Shown: positions 1 to 8,251 of the stretch, piece after piece
How the letters are laid out: every line of letters starts with the position of its first letter
Numbering within the stretch: the first letter of the stretch is position 1
DNA from: JBBQZO01 sp038207625
GTDB lineage: Bacteria > Pseudomonadota > Gammaproteobacteria > Burkholderiales > Burkholderiaceae_D
Direction of reading: 5' to 3'
Length of the DNA stretch: 64,000 nt
Assembly: GCA_038207625.1 (NCBI GenBank)
Contig: JBBQZO010000004.1
Location: 186,001 to 250,000 of the forward strand
Translations under genes and position numbers: made by a program
Notes under the pieces: generated by a model
What the model was told of the DNA's origin: nothing
Database searches by the model: none
What the model saw: only the letters and a program-made list of their open reading frames with translations

Positions 1-1188
1 GGCTGGGACGGCGGCATCGCCAAACCGCCGGCCGGCTTCGACGCCAAGGCCGGCTACCTTGATCCGTTCGCGGCCGAGAAGCCGCTCTACACGATCACGC
101 CGGCCAACGCGGCCCAGTACAAGGACAAGCTCGCGCCGGGCCAGCTGGAAATGCTCAAGCGCTTTCCCAGCTACAAACTGAACGTGTATGCCAGCCACCG
201 CACGGCCGCCTATCCGCAGGCGATGTACGAGAACATCAAGGCCGAAGCGGGCAAGGCCGAGCTGGCGCCGGGCGGCAATGGCGTGCAGCACGTGGCGCGT
301 TCGTCGGTGCCGTTTCCGATGCCAAAAAATGGCAATGAGCTGATCTGGAACCACGTGCTGCGTTACCGCGGCGGCAGCGTGCAGCGCTTTAACGCCGAGT
401 TCCCCGTGCAGGCCAACGGCAGCTTCACGCCGGTCACGCGCAGCGAAACCTTGATGATGGCCCACTCGATGGACAAGCCCGAGCCGAACCGGCTGGTGTA
501 CTACATGGGCGCCATCACCGGCCCGTCCAGCGTGGCCGGCGAGGCGCTCTTGGTGATCGACCCGATCGACCAGGTCAAGGAATCGCGCCAGGCGTGGATC
601 TACAATCCAGGCCAGCGCCGCACGCTGCGCGCGCCCGACGTGGCCTACGACACCCCCGGCTCCGGCTCGGACGGCCTGCGCACCACCGACGACTACGACG
701 GCTTCAACGGCTCGCCCGACCGCTACGACTGGAAGCTGATCGGCAAGAAGGAAATGATCATTTCCTATAACAACTTCAAGCTCACCAACAAGAGCGTCAA
801 GTACAGCGACATCGTGCGCCCCGGCCACCTGAACCAGGACCTGGTGCGCTACGAGCCGCACCGCGTGTGGGTGGTCGAGGCGACGCTGAAAGCGGGCAAA
901 CGCCACATCTACGCCAAGCGCGTGTTCTACATCGACGAGGACAGCTGGCAGATCGCCCACGCCGACGCCTACGACGGGCGCGGCGAACTGTGGCGCGTGC
1001 ACGAGATCGACGCGGTCCAGTTCTACGACGCGCCCACGCCGTGGTTCGCCGCCGAGGTGTTCTACGACCTGCAGGCGCGCCGCTATCTGGTGACGGCGCT
1101 GGGCAACCAGGAAAAGCCGATGAAGTTCGGGCCCAAGGTGGACGTCAATTATTTTGGGCCTGACAACCTGCGCCGACTGAGCAACTAG
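1..1188 (+). CDS. DUF1329 family protein, 5' end outside window
   Basis: The frame is open from the first base, so the N-terminus (signal peptide and roughly the first 50-60 residues by family comparison) is missing and 395 codons remain. The visible protein has the DUF1329 layout: an early LTP-like stretch with a SYKLNVY segment, a central RRTLRAPDVAYDTPG segment and a C-terminal AEVFYDLQARRYLV strand. DUF1329 proteins are exported, resemble the LolA/LolB fold and usually sit beside a DUF1302 outer-membrane protein, a YCF48 propeller and an RND exporter. The last two follow directly here, so DUF1302 is expected just upstream of the window. The role is probably envelope lipid or hydrophobic-substrate handling, by context only. 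Family assignment is secure; biochemical function is not known. Confidence 0.88.
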   Translation, partial: GWDGGIAKPPAGFDAKAGYLDPFAAEKPLYTITPANAAQYKDKLAPGQLEMLKRFPSYKLNVYASHRTAAYPQAMYENIKAEAGKAELAPGGNGVQHVARSSVPFPMPKNGNELIWNHVLRYRGGSVQRFNAEFPVQANGSFTPVTRSETLMMAHSMDKPEPNRLVYYMGAITGPSSVAGEALLVIDPIDQVKESRQAWIYNPGQRRTLRAPDVAYDTPGSGSDGLRTTDDYDGFNGSPDRYDWKLIGKKEMIISYNNFKLTNKSVKYSDIVRPGHLNQDLVRYEPHRVWVVEATLKAGKRHIYAKRVFYIDEDSWQIAHADAYDGRGELWRVHEIDAVQFYDAPTPWFAAEVFYDLQARRYLVTALGNQEKPMKFGPKVDVNYFGPDNLRRLSN

Positions 1189-1246
1189 GCCGCGCGGCGT
1201 GCGGGCAGCCGCGTCGATTGAGCATTCGGCGCGCGGCCAACAAGCA

Positions 1247-1410
1247 GCCGCGCCGTCTGCATAGTCAGCGCGCCGCGCGAACGATCCGCCGCGCCGTCTG
1301 AATAGTCCGGACGCGCAGCGAACGATCCGCCGCGCCGTCTGAGTTGTCAGCATGCGCACAGACTGACCCGCCGCGCCGTCCGAACAGGGCGCGCGGCATC
1401 CGACACGCTG
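1247..1410. repeat. 41-bp tandem direct repeat, 3 good copies plus a decayed fourth
   Basis: Units begin at 1247, 1288, 1329 and 1370, each opening with GCCGCGCCGTCTG (GCCGCGCCGTCCG in the fourth). The first two units also share the closing GCGAACGATCC; the third is diverged in its second half and the fourth keeps mainly its first 12 bases. The spacing is exactly 41 bp each time. The array fills the intergenic space between the DUF1329 gene and the next terminator. No protein is evident from it. Confidence 0.8.
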
Positions 1411-1429
1411 CAAGCAACGTGTCTCTTTG

Positions 1430-1466
1430 GCGCCCCGCTTCCAGCCGGGATCGGGGCGCTTTTTTT
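1430..1466 (+). terminator. Rho-independent terminator
   Basis: GCGCCCCG (1430-1437) pairs with CGGGGCGC (1452-1459) across a 14-base loop and is followed by seven Ts (1460-1466). It lies after the DUF1329 gene and only 38 bp before the YCF48 gene, so it may partly uncouple the two halves of this operon. Confidence 0.8.
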
Positions 1467-1504
1467 GTGCGCGCTGCGCGCACGGCTCCACCTTGGATTT
1501 CCAC

Positions 1505-2635
1505 ATGACTGCAATTTTGAGCGTACTGGCGCGCGCCGTGCTGTCGGGCGGCCTGGCGCTGGCCAACGCGCACGCCGCGCCGCCGGCCGGCGATCCCCTG
1601 ACGACGCCGGCGCGCATGTCGGCGCTGGCCGAACGCGCCCTGTTGCTGGGCGTGGCCCAGGCCGGCGCGCGCATCGTCGCCGTGGGCGAGCGCGGCATCA
1701 TCGTCTACTCGGACAATGGCGGCGTGCGCTGGACCCAGGCCAGGGTGCCGGTCAGCGTCACGCTGACCGCCGTCCATTTTATCAACGCCGACGACGGCTT
1801 CGCGGTCGGCCACGACGGCGTCGTGCTGGCCAGCGTCGACGGCGGCCGGAGCTGGACCAAACAGCTCGACGGCAATGCCCTCAATGCGATGCTGCTGGGC
1901 CAGGCGCAGCAGGGCATGGCGCGCGCGCGCAGCGCCCTGGCCGCAAGCGACACGCCGGCCACGCGCGCAGCCGTCGCGGCGGCCGAGAACGCGCTGGCCG
2001 ATGCCGAGGCGGGCAACAAGTTCGGTCCCTCGCGCCCGCTGCTGGGCGTGTGGTTCAAGAACCCCAACGAGGGTTACGCGGTGGGCGCCTACGGCCAGGC
2101 GATCCGCACCGGTGACGCCGGCCTGCACTGGAGCTGGCTCGCCGCGCGCATCGCCAACCCGGAAGGCCTGCATCTGAACGCGATCGGCGCCGCGCCCGAC
2201 GGGGTTCTGTGGATCGCCGGCGAGGGCGGCAAGCTGTATCGCTCAAGCGATGCCGGCGCCAGCTGGCGCACCATCGACAGCGGCTACAAGGGCCAGCTGT
2301 ACGGCGTTGTCGGCGTCGGCGCCAAGAGCTTGCTCGCCATCGGCTTCGGCGGCCATCTGCTGCGCTCGAACGACGCGGGCGAAAGCTGGCAGGCGCTCGC
2401 GGCGCCGACCGGCAAGAGCCTGGTCGGTGCCGCGCGCGCGCCTGACGGCGCACTGCTGGTGCTGGCGCGCGACGGCAGCGTGCTGCGCAGCGCCGATCAG
2501 GGCCGCAGTTTCACACAGGTGGCGCAGGCCGGCGGGCGCGAGGTCGCCGCCCTGTCCGTGCTGACGGGGCCGGGCGCGGTGCGTGCGGCGTTGGCCGGGC
2601 AGGGCGGCGTGCGTGTGCTTGCGCTCGACAAATAG
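1505..2635 (+). CDS. YCF48/HCF136-like beta-propeller, secreted
   Basis: A 376-residue exported protein. The chosen ATG at 1505 gives a signal peptide ending near ANAHA; a TTG frame extends to 1427 but would run through the upstream terminator. At least six repeats of the form (A/I)xGxxGxxxxSxDGGxSW are visible (for example AVGERGIIVYSDNGG, AVGHDGVVLASVDGG, AIGFGGHLLRSNDAG), the signature of YCF48/BNR-type propeller blades. Between blades two and three is an Ala-rich insert of about 45 residues. HCF136 relatives act in photosystem II assembly, but in non-phototrophs the family travels with DUF1329 and RND exporters, as here, where it probably helps an envelope transport complex. It ends 15 bp before the RND gene. 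Confidence 0.85.
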   Translation: MTAILSVLARAVLSGGLALANAHAAPPAGDPLTTPARMSALAERALLLGVAQAGARIVAVGERGIIVYSDNGGVRWTQARVPVSVTLTAVHFINADDGFAVGHDGVVLASVDGGRSWTKQLDGNALNAMLLGQAQQGMARARSALAASDTPATRAAVAAAENALADAEAGNKFGPSRPLLGVWFKNPNEGYAVGAYGQAIRTGDAGLHWSWLAARIANPEGLHLNAIGAAPDGVLWIAGEGGKLYRSSDAGASWRTIDSGYKGQLYGVVGVGAKSLLAIGFGGHLLRSNDAGESWQALAAPTGKSLVGAARAPDGALLVLARDGSVLRSADQGRSFTQVAQAGGREVAALSVLTGPGAVRAALAGQGGVRVLALDK

Positions 2636-2650
2636 AACAAGGTCATACCC

Positions 2651-5116
2651 ATGAAATACGAAAAATTCGCTGTGTCGACACGCAGTGCCGATGTCGGAGC
2701 CAGCGCCAGCGCCAAAGCCAACGCAGAAGCGAACATCAAGAGCGGCGGTGAATTCGAGGCGCAAACCGATGGCGATGCCGCCGCCTGCGGGCACCAGAAA
2801 GTGGGCGCGCTCGAACGCCTGCTCGAGCCGCGTCTGTTCGCCCATCGGCTGCCGGTCGTGATCCTGTTCTTGCTGGTGTCGCTGGTGCTGGGCTGGCAGG
2901 CGTCCCAGCTGAAGGCGGACGCGAGTTTCCAGAAAATGGTGCCGGCTTCGCACCCGTTTATTGCCAACTATCTCAAGTTCGAAAACGAGCTGCGCCCGCT
3001 GGGCAACGTGTTGCGCATCGCCGTCGAGACGGACGACCAGAGCATCTACAGCGGCGCCTATCTGGACACGCTCAAGCGCATCACCGACGAGGTGTTCTAC
3101 ATCCCCGGCGTCGATCGCGGCAACCTGAAGTCGCTGTGGACACCCAACGTGCTGTGGATGGAGGTGACCGAGTCCGGCATGGCCGGCGGCCAGATCATTC
3201 CGCAGGGTTTCGACGGCTCGCCGGCCAAAATCGACGAGGTGCGCAGCAACGTGGCGCGCTCGGGGCGCATCGGCAGCCTGGTGGCGGCCGACGCCCGTTC
3301 GAGCATCGTGCTGGTGCCGCTGCTGGAAAAAGACCCCGACAGCGGCGCCAACCTCGACTACGGCCAGCTGTCGCAGCGGCTGGAAAAACTGGTGCGCGAC
3401 AAATACGGCAAGCATGGCATCCACATCCACGTCACCGGTTTCGCCAAGGTGGTGGGCGACCTGATCGCCGGCGCGCGCGCCATCGGCCTGTTTTTCGCGA
3501 TCACCTTCGCGCTGACGGCGGCGCTGCTGCTGTGGTATTCGCGCTGCTGGCGCAGCACGGCCGTCACGCTGTTTTGCTGCAGCCTGGCCGTGTTGTGGCA
3601 GCTCGGCCTGGTGCGCCTGATCGGCTTCGGGCTGGATCCGTATTCGATCCTGGTGCCGTTTCTGACCTTCGCGATCGGCGTCTCGCACGCGGTGCAAAAC
3701 ATCAACACGATGGCGGCGGCGCGCCTGTCCGGCGCCTCGAATATGCAAACGGCCAGGCTGACCTTCCGCCAGCTGTTCATCCCCGGCACGGTGGCGTTGC
3801 TGTGCGACGCGGTCGGCTTTTCGACCCTGTTGGTGATCGACATCGGCGTGATCCGCGAACTGGCCATTTCGGCCTCGATCGGCGTGGCCGTGATCGTGCT
3901 CACCAAGATGTTCCTGCTGCCGGTGCTGATGTCCTACGTGGGCGTGTCCGACGCCGGCGTGCGCCACCAGGCGCGCAAGCAGGCCGGCAGCCACCGCGTG
4001 GCGCGCGCCTTGTCGCGCTTCGCCGAGCCGCGCTTCGCCTGCGCGGGCGTGGCCGGCGCGCTGCTGTTGCTGGGCGCGGCCTGGACGATGAGCCGCGATC
4101 TGAAGATCGGCGACCTCGACCCCGGCGCGCCCGAGCTGCGCGCGGACTCGCGTTACAACCGCGATTCGGCCTACATCAGCGCGCACTACGCCACCAGCGC
4201 CGACGTGTTCGTGGTGATGGTGCGCACCGCGCCCGGCGAGTGCGGCTCCTACCCGGTGGCCGAGAAGGTCGACCGCTTCCAGTGGGAGATGGAAAACGTG
4301 CTCGGGGTCGAGTCGAGCAGCTCGCTGTTCTCCGGCATGAAGAAGATGATCGCCGGCAGCAATGGCGGCGACCTGCGCTGGCATGCGCTCTCGCGTAACC
4401 GCTACGTGTCCAACGCGGCCCAGCGCATGCTGCCATCGGAGTTGTACAGCAACGACTGCGCGATGGTGCCGGTGCTGGTGTTCCTGGCCGATCACAAGGC
4501 CGCAACGCTTGAGCGGGTAGTGGCGCGGGCCCAGCAGTTCGCTCTAGCCAACGACGACGCGGTGGCGCGTTTCACGCTGGCCGGCGGCAATGCCGGCATC
4601 GAGGCGGCCACCAATATCGTCATCAAGCAGGCCGAAACGCAGATGCTGGTACTGGTCTACGCGATCGTCGCGCTGCTGGTGTTGTGGGAGTTCCGCAGCT
4701 GGCGCGTGGCGCTGTGCATCATGCTGCCGCTGTATATCACCTCGGCGCTGTGCGAGGCCATCATGGCGCGTCTGGGACTGGGCGTGAAAGTGGCTACGCT
4801 ACCGGTCATCGCCCTTGGCATCGGTATCGGCGTCGACTACGGCATCTACATTTACAACCGGCTGCAGCATTTCCTCGATCAGGGGCTGACGTTGAAGGCG
4901 GCGTATTTCGAGACACTGAAGGGCACCGGCGCAGCCGTCGCGCTGACCGGGGTGACGCTGGCGCTGGGCGTGCTGAGCTGGGTCTGGTCGGATATCAAAT
5001 TCCAGGCCGACATGGGGCTGCTGCTGACGTTCATGTTTCTGTGGAATATGGTGGGCGCCATCGTGATGATCCCCGCGCTGGCAGCGCTGATCGTGCGCCC
5101 GCGCGCGCCGGCCTGA
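2651..5116 (+). CDS. RND/MMPL-family inner-membrane exporter
   Basis: An 821-residue membrane protein with the MMPL/RND arrangement: one N-terminal membrane helix (about residues 70-90), a periplasmic loop, a block of five helices (about 275-440), a second periplasmic loop and a second block of helices (about 650-820). The segment LGIGIGVDYGIYIYNR in the second half resembles the proton-relay TM4 of RND pumps, with its Asp; the equivalent place in the first half, FLTFAIGVSHAVQN, lacks the Asp, so proton coupling may rest on one half only. The family exports lipids or other hydrophobic molecules, and the YCF48 and DUF1329 partners upstream support an envelope complex. The first 60 residues are unusually Ala/Ser-rich and polar. 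The substrate is unknown. Confidence 0.88.
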   Translation: MKYEKFAVSTRSADVGASASAKANAEANIKSGGEFEAQTDGDAAACGHQKVGALERLLEPRLFAHRLPVVILFLLVSLVLGWQASQLKADASFQKMVPASHPFIANYLKFENELRPLGNVLRIAVETDDQSIYSGAYLDTLKRITDEVFYIPGVDRGNLKSLWTPNVLWMEVTESGMAGGQIIPQGFDGSPAKIDEVRSNVARSGRIGSLVAADARSSIVLVPLLEKDPDSGANLDYGQLSQRLEKLVRDKYGKHGIHIHVTGFAKVVGDLIAGARAIGLFFAITFALTAALLLWYSRCWRSTAVTLFCCSLAVLWQLGLVRLIGFGLDPYSILVPFLTFAIGVSHAVQNINTMAAARLSGASNMQTARLTFRQLFIPGTVALLCDAVGFSTLLVIDIGVIRELAISASIGVAVIVLTKMFLLPVLMSYVGVSDAGVRHQARKQAGSHRVARALSRFAEPRFACAGVAGALLLLGAAWTMSRDLKIGDLDPGAPELRADSRYNRDSAYISAHYATSADVFVVMVRTAPGECGSYPVAEKVDRFQWEMENVLGVESSSSLFSGMKKMIAGSNGGDLRWHALSRNRYVSNAAQRMLPSELYSNDCAMVPVLVFLADHKAATLERVVARAQQFALANDDAVARFTLAGGNAGIEAATNIVIKQAETQMLVLVYAIVALLVLWEFRSWRVALCIMLPLYITSALCEAIMARLGLGVKVATLPVIALGIGIGVDYGIYIYNRLQHFLDQGLTLKAAYFETLKGTGAAVALTGVTLALGVLSWVWSDIKFQADMGLLLTFMFLWNMVGAIVMIPALAALIVRPRAPA

Positions 5117-5125
5117 GGGGCGTCG

Positions 5126-5482
5126 ATGCGCGCCGCGCTCAGCGCTCCGATCGCCGCGCGGCACGCCGCCGTTGCGCTCGAAACGGCGCACGGAACCGGT
5201 CGTGCATCGCTGGCGACGATGTACGCGTTGCGTCAGACGGGCATGGCGTTTCACGCGATCGCCGTTGCACTTAACCGGTTGGGGATGGCGAGCGAGCACG
5301 GCGGGCGCTGGTACGGCGCCACTGTGCGCCGCGCGCTCGGATGTCCGGGCACCGGCGCGCACCGCTGCACCGAGGCTTGCATTCAGGGCACGCGCGCCTG
5401 CCCGAGCGCGCCTGCGGCACGCGTCGGCGGGGCGGCCGTGGCGCCGCCCATTCAGGCCGGCGTCCCAGCGCGGCGGACCTAG
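5126..5482 (+). CDS. Small protein with recombinase-domain-like motif
   Basis: A 118-residue frame starting 9 bp after the exporter stop. Residues about 35-71 carry the pattern LRxTGxxFxxIAxxLNxxGxxxxxGGRWYxxTVRRAL. This closely follows the helical DNA-binding 'Recombinase' segment of large serine recombinases (usual form: IAxxLNxxGxxTxxGxxWxxxTVxxIL). The catalytic resolvase domain, with its serine, is absent. The remainder is Ala/Pro/Cys-rich and nondescript. It could be a stand-alone DNA-binding protein co-transcribed with the exporter, or the relic of an integrase. The motif is visible in the sequence; the function is not established. Confidence 0.5.
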   Translation: MRAALSAPIAARHAAVALETAHGTGRASLATMYALRQTGMAFHAIAVALNRLGMASEHGGRWYGATVRRALGCPGTGAHRCTEACIQGTRACPSAPAARVGGAAVAPPIQAGVPARRT

Positions 5483-5507
5483 ACAGATGCGCCGGCGGCG
5501 CAACTCA

Positions 5508-6464
5508 CTAAGGCGCGGCCCGTTCGAACAGCGCGATGCGCGCCAGCACCTGACCGTGGTCGGACGCGTCGGGCCGGTTCAGCGCCAGATGGTCGTTCAG
5601 GTAGCGCACTTCGAGCACCTGACCGATCGCGTGCGCGCAGGCCGGGTTGAATGCGTCGGACACCAGCACATGGTCGATGGTGCTGTAGTGGCCCTCGTGG
5701 ATGCTGCTGAAGGCGACATGGCGCAGCCGGTCGTGCTGCACCGCGATCTGGTAGGCGTCGAACAGCCGGTCGCCGTTCGAGGTGCCGGCGCCCATCACGA
5801 TCTGGGCCGCGTCGGCGTCGATCACGTCGTTGAAGTCGCCCAGCACGATGCGCGGCAAGGCGCGCGTCTTGGCCATGTTGCTGAGCATGACGCGCAGCGC
5901 CACCGCCTCGGTGCCGCGCCATACCAGCGAGCGCAGGCAGGCCATCGCGTACAGCAGCGGGTCGTCCGGCGTGTCGCCGTTGCGGTAGTCGGGGCGCTTC
6001 GATTTCAGATGTACCACCAGCACGTCGATCACGCAGCCGGGCGCCGCCTGCACGCTCGCGTGCAGCACCGGGCGCGCGAAGCGGTCCGGATCGCGGCTGT
6101 CGGGCGGCAGCATCACGCCGGCGGGAAACTGCGGATACGACAGCGCCGGCCCCACCAGCGGCAGGCGCGACACCAGCGCCACGCTGGGGGTATGCCGCTC
6201 GACGTAGGGATCGGGGTCGAAGCCGACGTGGGTGGCGTTTCGGTAGCCCTTGGTGCGCGCCAGCACCTGTTTCAAGGTGTCCTGCGCAAACACTTCCTGA
6301 AAGCCGATCACGTCGGCGTCGAGCAGGTCGATCTGCTGGGCGCTCCAGTTCAGCTTGGCCTCGTACTGGGCTTCGCTGGCAGGCGCCAAATTGTCGTACA
6401 GACGCACCCCGGGTGGGGCCAGGTTGAGCAGGTTGAAGGTGGCAAAGCGGATCTCTTGCTGCAT
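5508..6464 (-). CDS. Endonuclease/exonuclease/phosphatase (EEP) family protein
   Basis: A 318-residue protein of the DNase I-like EEP superfamily. Visible catalytic signatures in order: RFATFNLLNL at the N-terminus (Asn), VIGFQEVFA (metal-binding Glu), VLVVHLKSKR (His), RIVLGDFNDVID (Asp/Asn), STIDHVLVS and the final ASDHGQVLA (Asp-His). The start at 6464 is preferred over upstream TTG at 6479 because a GGAG lies nine bases before this ATG. There is no signal peptide, so it is probably cytoplasmic. The substrate (DNA, RNA, phosphoester or lipid) cannot be told from sequence. It is divergent from ybaK with 36 bp between start codons, so the two promoters must overlap. Confidence 0.88.
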   Translation of the reverse strand: MQQEIRFATFNLLNLAPPGVRLYDNLAPASEAQYEAKLNWSAQQIDLLDADVIGFQEVFAQDTLKQVLARTKGYRNATHVGFDPDPYVERHTPSVALVSRLPLVGPALSYPQFPAGVMLPPDSRDPDRFARPVLHASVQAAPGCVIDVLVVHLKSKRPDYRNGDTPDDPLLYAMACLRSLVWRGTEAVALRVMLSNMAKTRALPRIVLGDFNDVIDADAAQIVMGAGTSNGDRLFDAYQIAVQHDRLRHVAFSSIHEGHYSTIDHVLVSDAFNPACAHAIGQVLEVRYLNDHLALNRPDASDHGQVLARIALFERAAP

Positions 6465-6500
6465 AATATGACACTCCAATGTTTGAATAGCGTATCACGC

Positions 6501-6992
6501 ATGGCCAAGAAAGAGCACATCTCGGAAACGCAGGCGACCCAATTGCTGCGCAAACACCACATCGACTTCTCTGAGCACCCCTACGCGTACGAGGAGCATG
6601 GCGGCACCAGCGTGTCGGCGCAGGCGCTGGGCGTGGACGAGCACGCCGTCGTGAAAACCTTGGTGATGCAGGACGAGGCGGCCCGTCCCTTGATCGTGCT
6701 GATGCACGGCGACTGCAAGGTGTCGACCAAGAACCTGGCGCGCGCGGTGCCGTGCAAATCGGTCGAACCGTGCAAGCCCGAGGTGGCCCAGCGTCATTCC
6801 GGTTATCAGGTGGGCGGCACGTCGCCGTTCGGCACCAAGAAGACGATGCCGATCTATGTCGAGCAGTCGATCCTGGCGCTAGCCAAGATCTACATCAATG
6901 GCGGGCGGCGCGGTTACCTGGTGGGCATCGCACCGCAGGTACTGCTGACGCTGCTGGCGGCGCGTCCCGTCAATTGCGCGCTGGCCGACTAA
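6501..6992 (+). CDS. ybaK: Cys-tRNA(Pro)/Cys-tRNA(Cys) deacylase YbaK
   Basis: A 163-residue protein of the YbaK/EbsC editing family, which hydrolyses Cys-tRNA(Pro) formed when prolyl-tRNA synthetase mischarges cysteine. Recognisable parts are VKTLVMQ, the KVSTKNLARAV segment holding the family's catalytic-site lysine, and GYQVGGTSPFGTKK near residues 115-128. Length matches the family (about 155-165). The ATG at 6501 is chosen because homology begins at once with MAKKEHISETQA. Upstream in-frame codons run across the divergent nuclease gene and are not coding. Its last 102 bp are duplicated about 70 bp downstream. Confidence 0.93.
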   Translation: MAKKEHISETQATQLLRKHHIDFSEHPYAYEEHGGTSVSAQALGVDEHAVVKTLVMQDEAARPLIVLMHGDCKVSTKNLARAVPCKSVEPCKPEVAQRHSGYQVGGTSPFGTKKTMPIYVEQSILALAKIYINGGRRGYLVGIAPQVLLTLLAARPVNCALAD

Positions 6993-6998
6993 CCAATT

Positions 6999-7060
6999 AA
7001 TTAGGGTCAGAGTAGAATTAATTTGCAATGTTTCAAATTAATTCTACTCTGACCCTAATT
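6999..7060. repeat. 62-bp perfect hairpin, GGGTCAGAGTAGAATT repeat family
   Basis: Two perfectly complementary 27-base arms (6999-7025 and 7034-7060) flank an 8-base loop. Each arm contains GGGTCAGAGTAGAATT or its complement. Near-identical motifs (GGGTCAGAGTCGAATT) form an array at 35270-35439. Such palindromes resemble REP/MITE elements mobilised by RAYT (IS200-like) transposases; no such transposase gene is in this window. The element lies 6 bp after the ybaK stop. Confidence 0.85.
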
Positions 7061-7063
7061 GTT

Positions 7064-7164
7064 TACATCAATGGCGGCGGCGCGGTTACCTGGTGGGCAT
7101 CGCACCGCAGGTATTGTTGACGCCGCTGGCGGCGCGCCTCGTCAATTGCGCGCTGGCCGACTAA
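7064..7164 (+). pseudogene. Duplicated 3' tail of ybaK
   Basis: These 101 bp repeat the last 102 bp of ybaK (6891-6992, from TACATCAATGG to the stop TAA). They carry one single-base deletion in the GGCGGGCGGCG run and a handful of substitutions, and so preserve about the last 33 codons and the stop. There is no start, and the deletion shifts the frame. The copy begins directly after the 62-bp hairpin, which points to duplication linked to that element. Confidence 0.85.
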
Positions 7165-7251
7165 CCCGGCCACTGGTGGCGCGCGGGCGCTTGGTGTATA
7201 TTCAGCGGCCCGGCACGCATAGACCGGAGCGATAACAAGAAAAGAGAATCC

Positions 7252-7908
7252 ATGAACACTGTTTTGATCACCGTGCTATTTATCGTTGCAGCCTATCTGA
7301 TCGGTTCGATCTCGTTTGCCGTTGTCACCAGCAAACTGTTCGGGCTGGCCGATCCGCGCACCTACGGCTCGAAAAACCCCGGCGCGACCAACGTTCTGCG
7401 CAGCGGCAACAAGGCCGCCGCCGTGCTGACGCTGCTCGGCGACGGCGCCAAGGGCTGGTTCGCCGTGTGGCTCACGCAACTGCTGGCCGAGCAGTATGGC
7501 ATCGGCGACGTCGGCGTGGCCTTGGTGGCGCTGGCGGTGTTTCTTGGCCACCTGTGGCCGGTGTTCTTCCGTTTCATCGGCGGCAAGGGCGTGGCAACGG
7601 CGCTGGGCGTGCTGTTGGGGATCAACCCCTGGCTGGGCTTGGCCACGCTGGTGACCTGGCTGGTGATCGCCTACGCGTTTCGTTATTCGTCGCTGGCAGC
7701 ATTGGTGGCGGCCGTGTTTGCGCCGTTCTACTACGGGCTGCTGTTCGGCATGGACGCCAAGTTGTTCGCCATCGTCGTGATGAGCGCGCTGCTGGCCTAC
7801 CGCCACAGTGCCAACATCGGCAATCTGCTGGCCGGCAAGGAAAGCCGTCTGGGCAGCAAGGCCGGCGCGGGCGCCGGCGCAAAAGTCGCGGGCAAGAAAC
7901 GCACGTAG
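7252..7908 (+). CDS. plsY: Glycerol-3-phosphate acyltransferase PlsY
   Basis: This 218-residue membrane enzyme transfers acyl groups from acyl-phosphate to glycerol-3-phosphate, the first step of phospholipid synthesis. All three PlsY motifs are present: GSKNPGATNVLR followed by GDGAKG (about residues 43-70), LWPVFFRFIGGKGVATALG (about 101-119), and AYRHSANIGNLLAGKE near the C-terminus. Five or so hydrophobic helices separate them. The final 20 residues form an Ala/Gly/Lys-rich tail not needed in the family. In E. coli plsY lies near tsaD and rpsU; here the nearest tsaD is 28 kb away. The hairpin and the ybaK duplication sit directly upstream. Confidence 0.95.
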   Translation: MNTVLITVLFIVAAYLIGSISFAVVTSKLFGLADPRTYGSKNPGATNVLRSGNKAAAVLTLLGDGAKGWFAVWLTQLLAEQYGIGDVGVALVALAVFLGHLWPVFFRFIGGKGVATALGVLLGINPWLGLATLVTWLVIAYAFRYSSLAALVAAVFAPFYYGLLFGMDAKLFAIVVMSALLAYRHSANIGNLLAGKESRLGSKAGAGAGAKVAGKKRT

Positions 7909-8002
7909 TGGCAAGCTGATCGGCGCGTCACGCCGGCTACGTCAAACGTCGGCGCTGTGCGTGGCGCTAGAATTGGCTATTGCGCTGCCGGAGACGATCA
8001 CC

Positions 8003-8218
8003 ATGAATGGGGACCTTGTTCAGACCGATTCTGAGTTGCACGACGCAACGCCGCTGTTTGCCGGCACCCGTGTTCCCATCCAGACGCTGTTTGACTGTCT
8101 GGCGGCGGGCGACACGCTCGGTCTGTTCTTGTTTGATTTCCCCAGCGTCAGCCGGGTGATGGCCGTGGCCGCTTTGGAGCAGGCCAGCCGCGCGCGCCGC
8201 GCCGCCGGGCGCAGCTGA
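8003..8218 (+). CDS. DUF433 family protein (antitoxin-like)
   Basis: A 71-residue protein. The segment LFAGTRVPIQTLFDCLAAGDTL followed by DFPSVSRVMAVAALEQA reproduces the DUF433 core (GTRVPV-x-LxxxLxxG, then a YP-S helix-turn-helix-like part). DUF433 proteins are small HTH-like proteins, often antitoxins paired with PIN/DUF5615 toxins. No toxin gene is adjacent, so this is a solitary copy. An open frame extends upstream to 7808 inside plsY, but the ATG at 8003 with GGAG about 13 bases before it is the sensible start. Confidence 0.75.
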   Translation: MNGDLVQTDSELHDATPLFAGTRVPIQTLFDCLAAGDTLGLFLFDFPSVSRVMAVAALEQASRARRAAGRS

Positions 8219-8251
8219 CGATGCGGTGCCATGCCGCCCGGCCAGCTTGCG

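Noticed and set aside
2243..4495. Long open frame on the minus strand opposite the RND exporter
   Set aside because: His/Arg/Gln-rich translation with no domain, lying antisense to a clearly conserved membrane protein; typical shadow in GC-rich DNA.
5172..6500. In-frame upstream extension of ybaK
   Set aside because: Would run antisense through the EEP nuclease gene; YbaK homology begins at 6501.
7064..7164. Possible second ybaK gene
   Set aside because: Only the last 101 bp are present, with a frame-shifting deletion and no start; recorded as a pseudogene.
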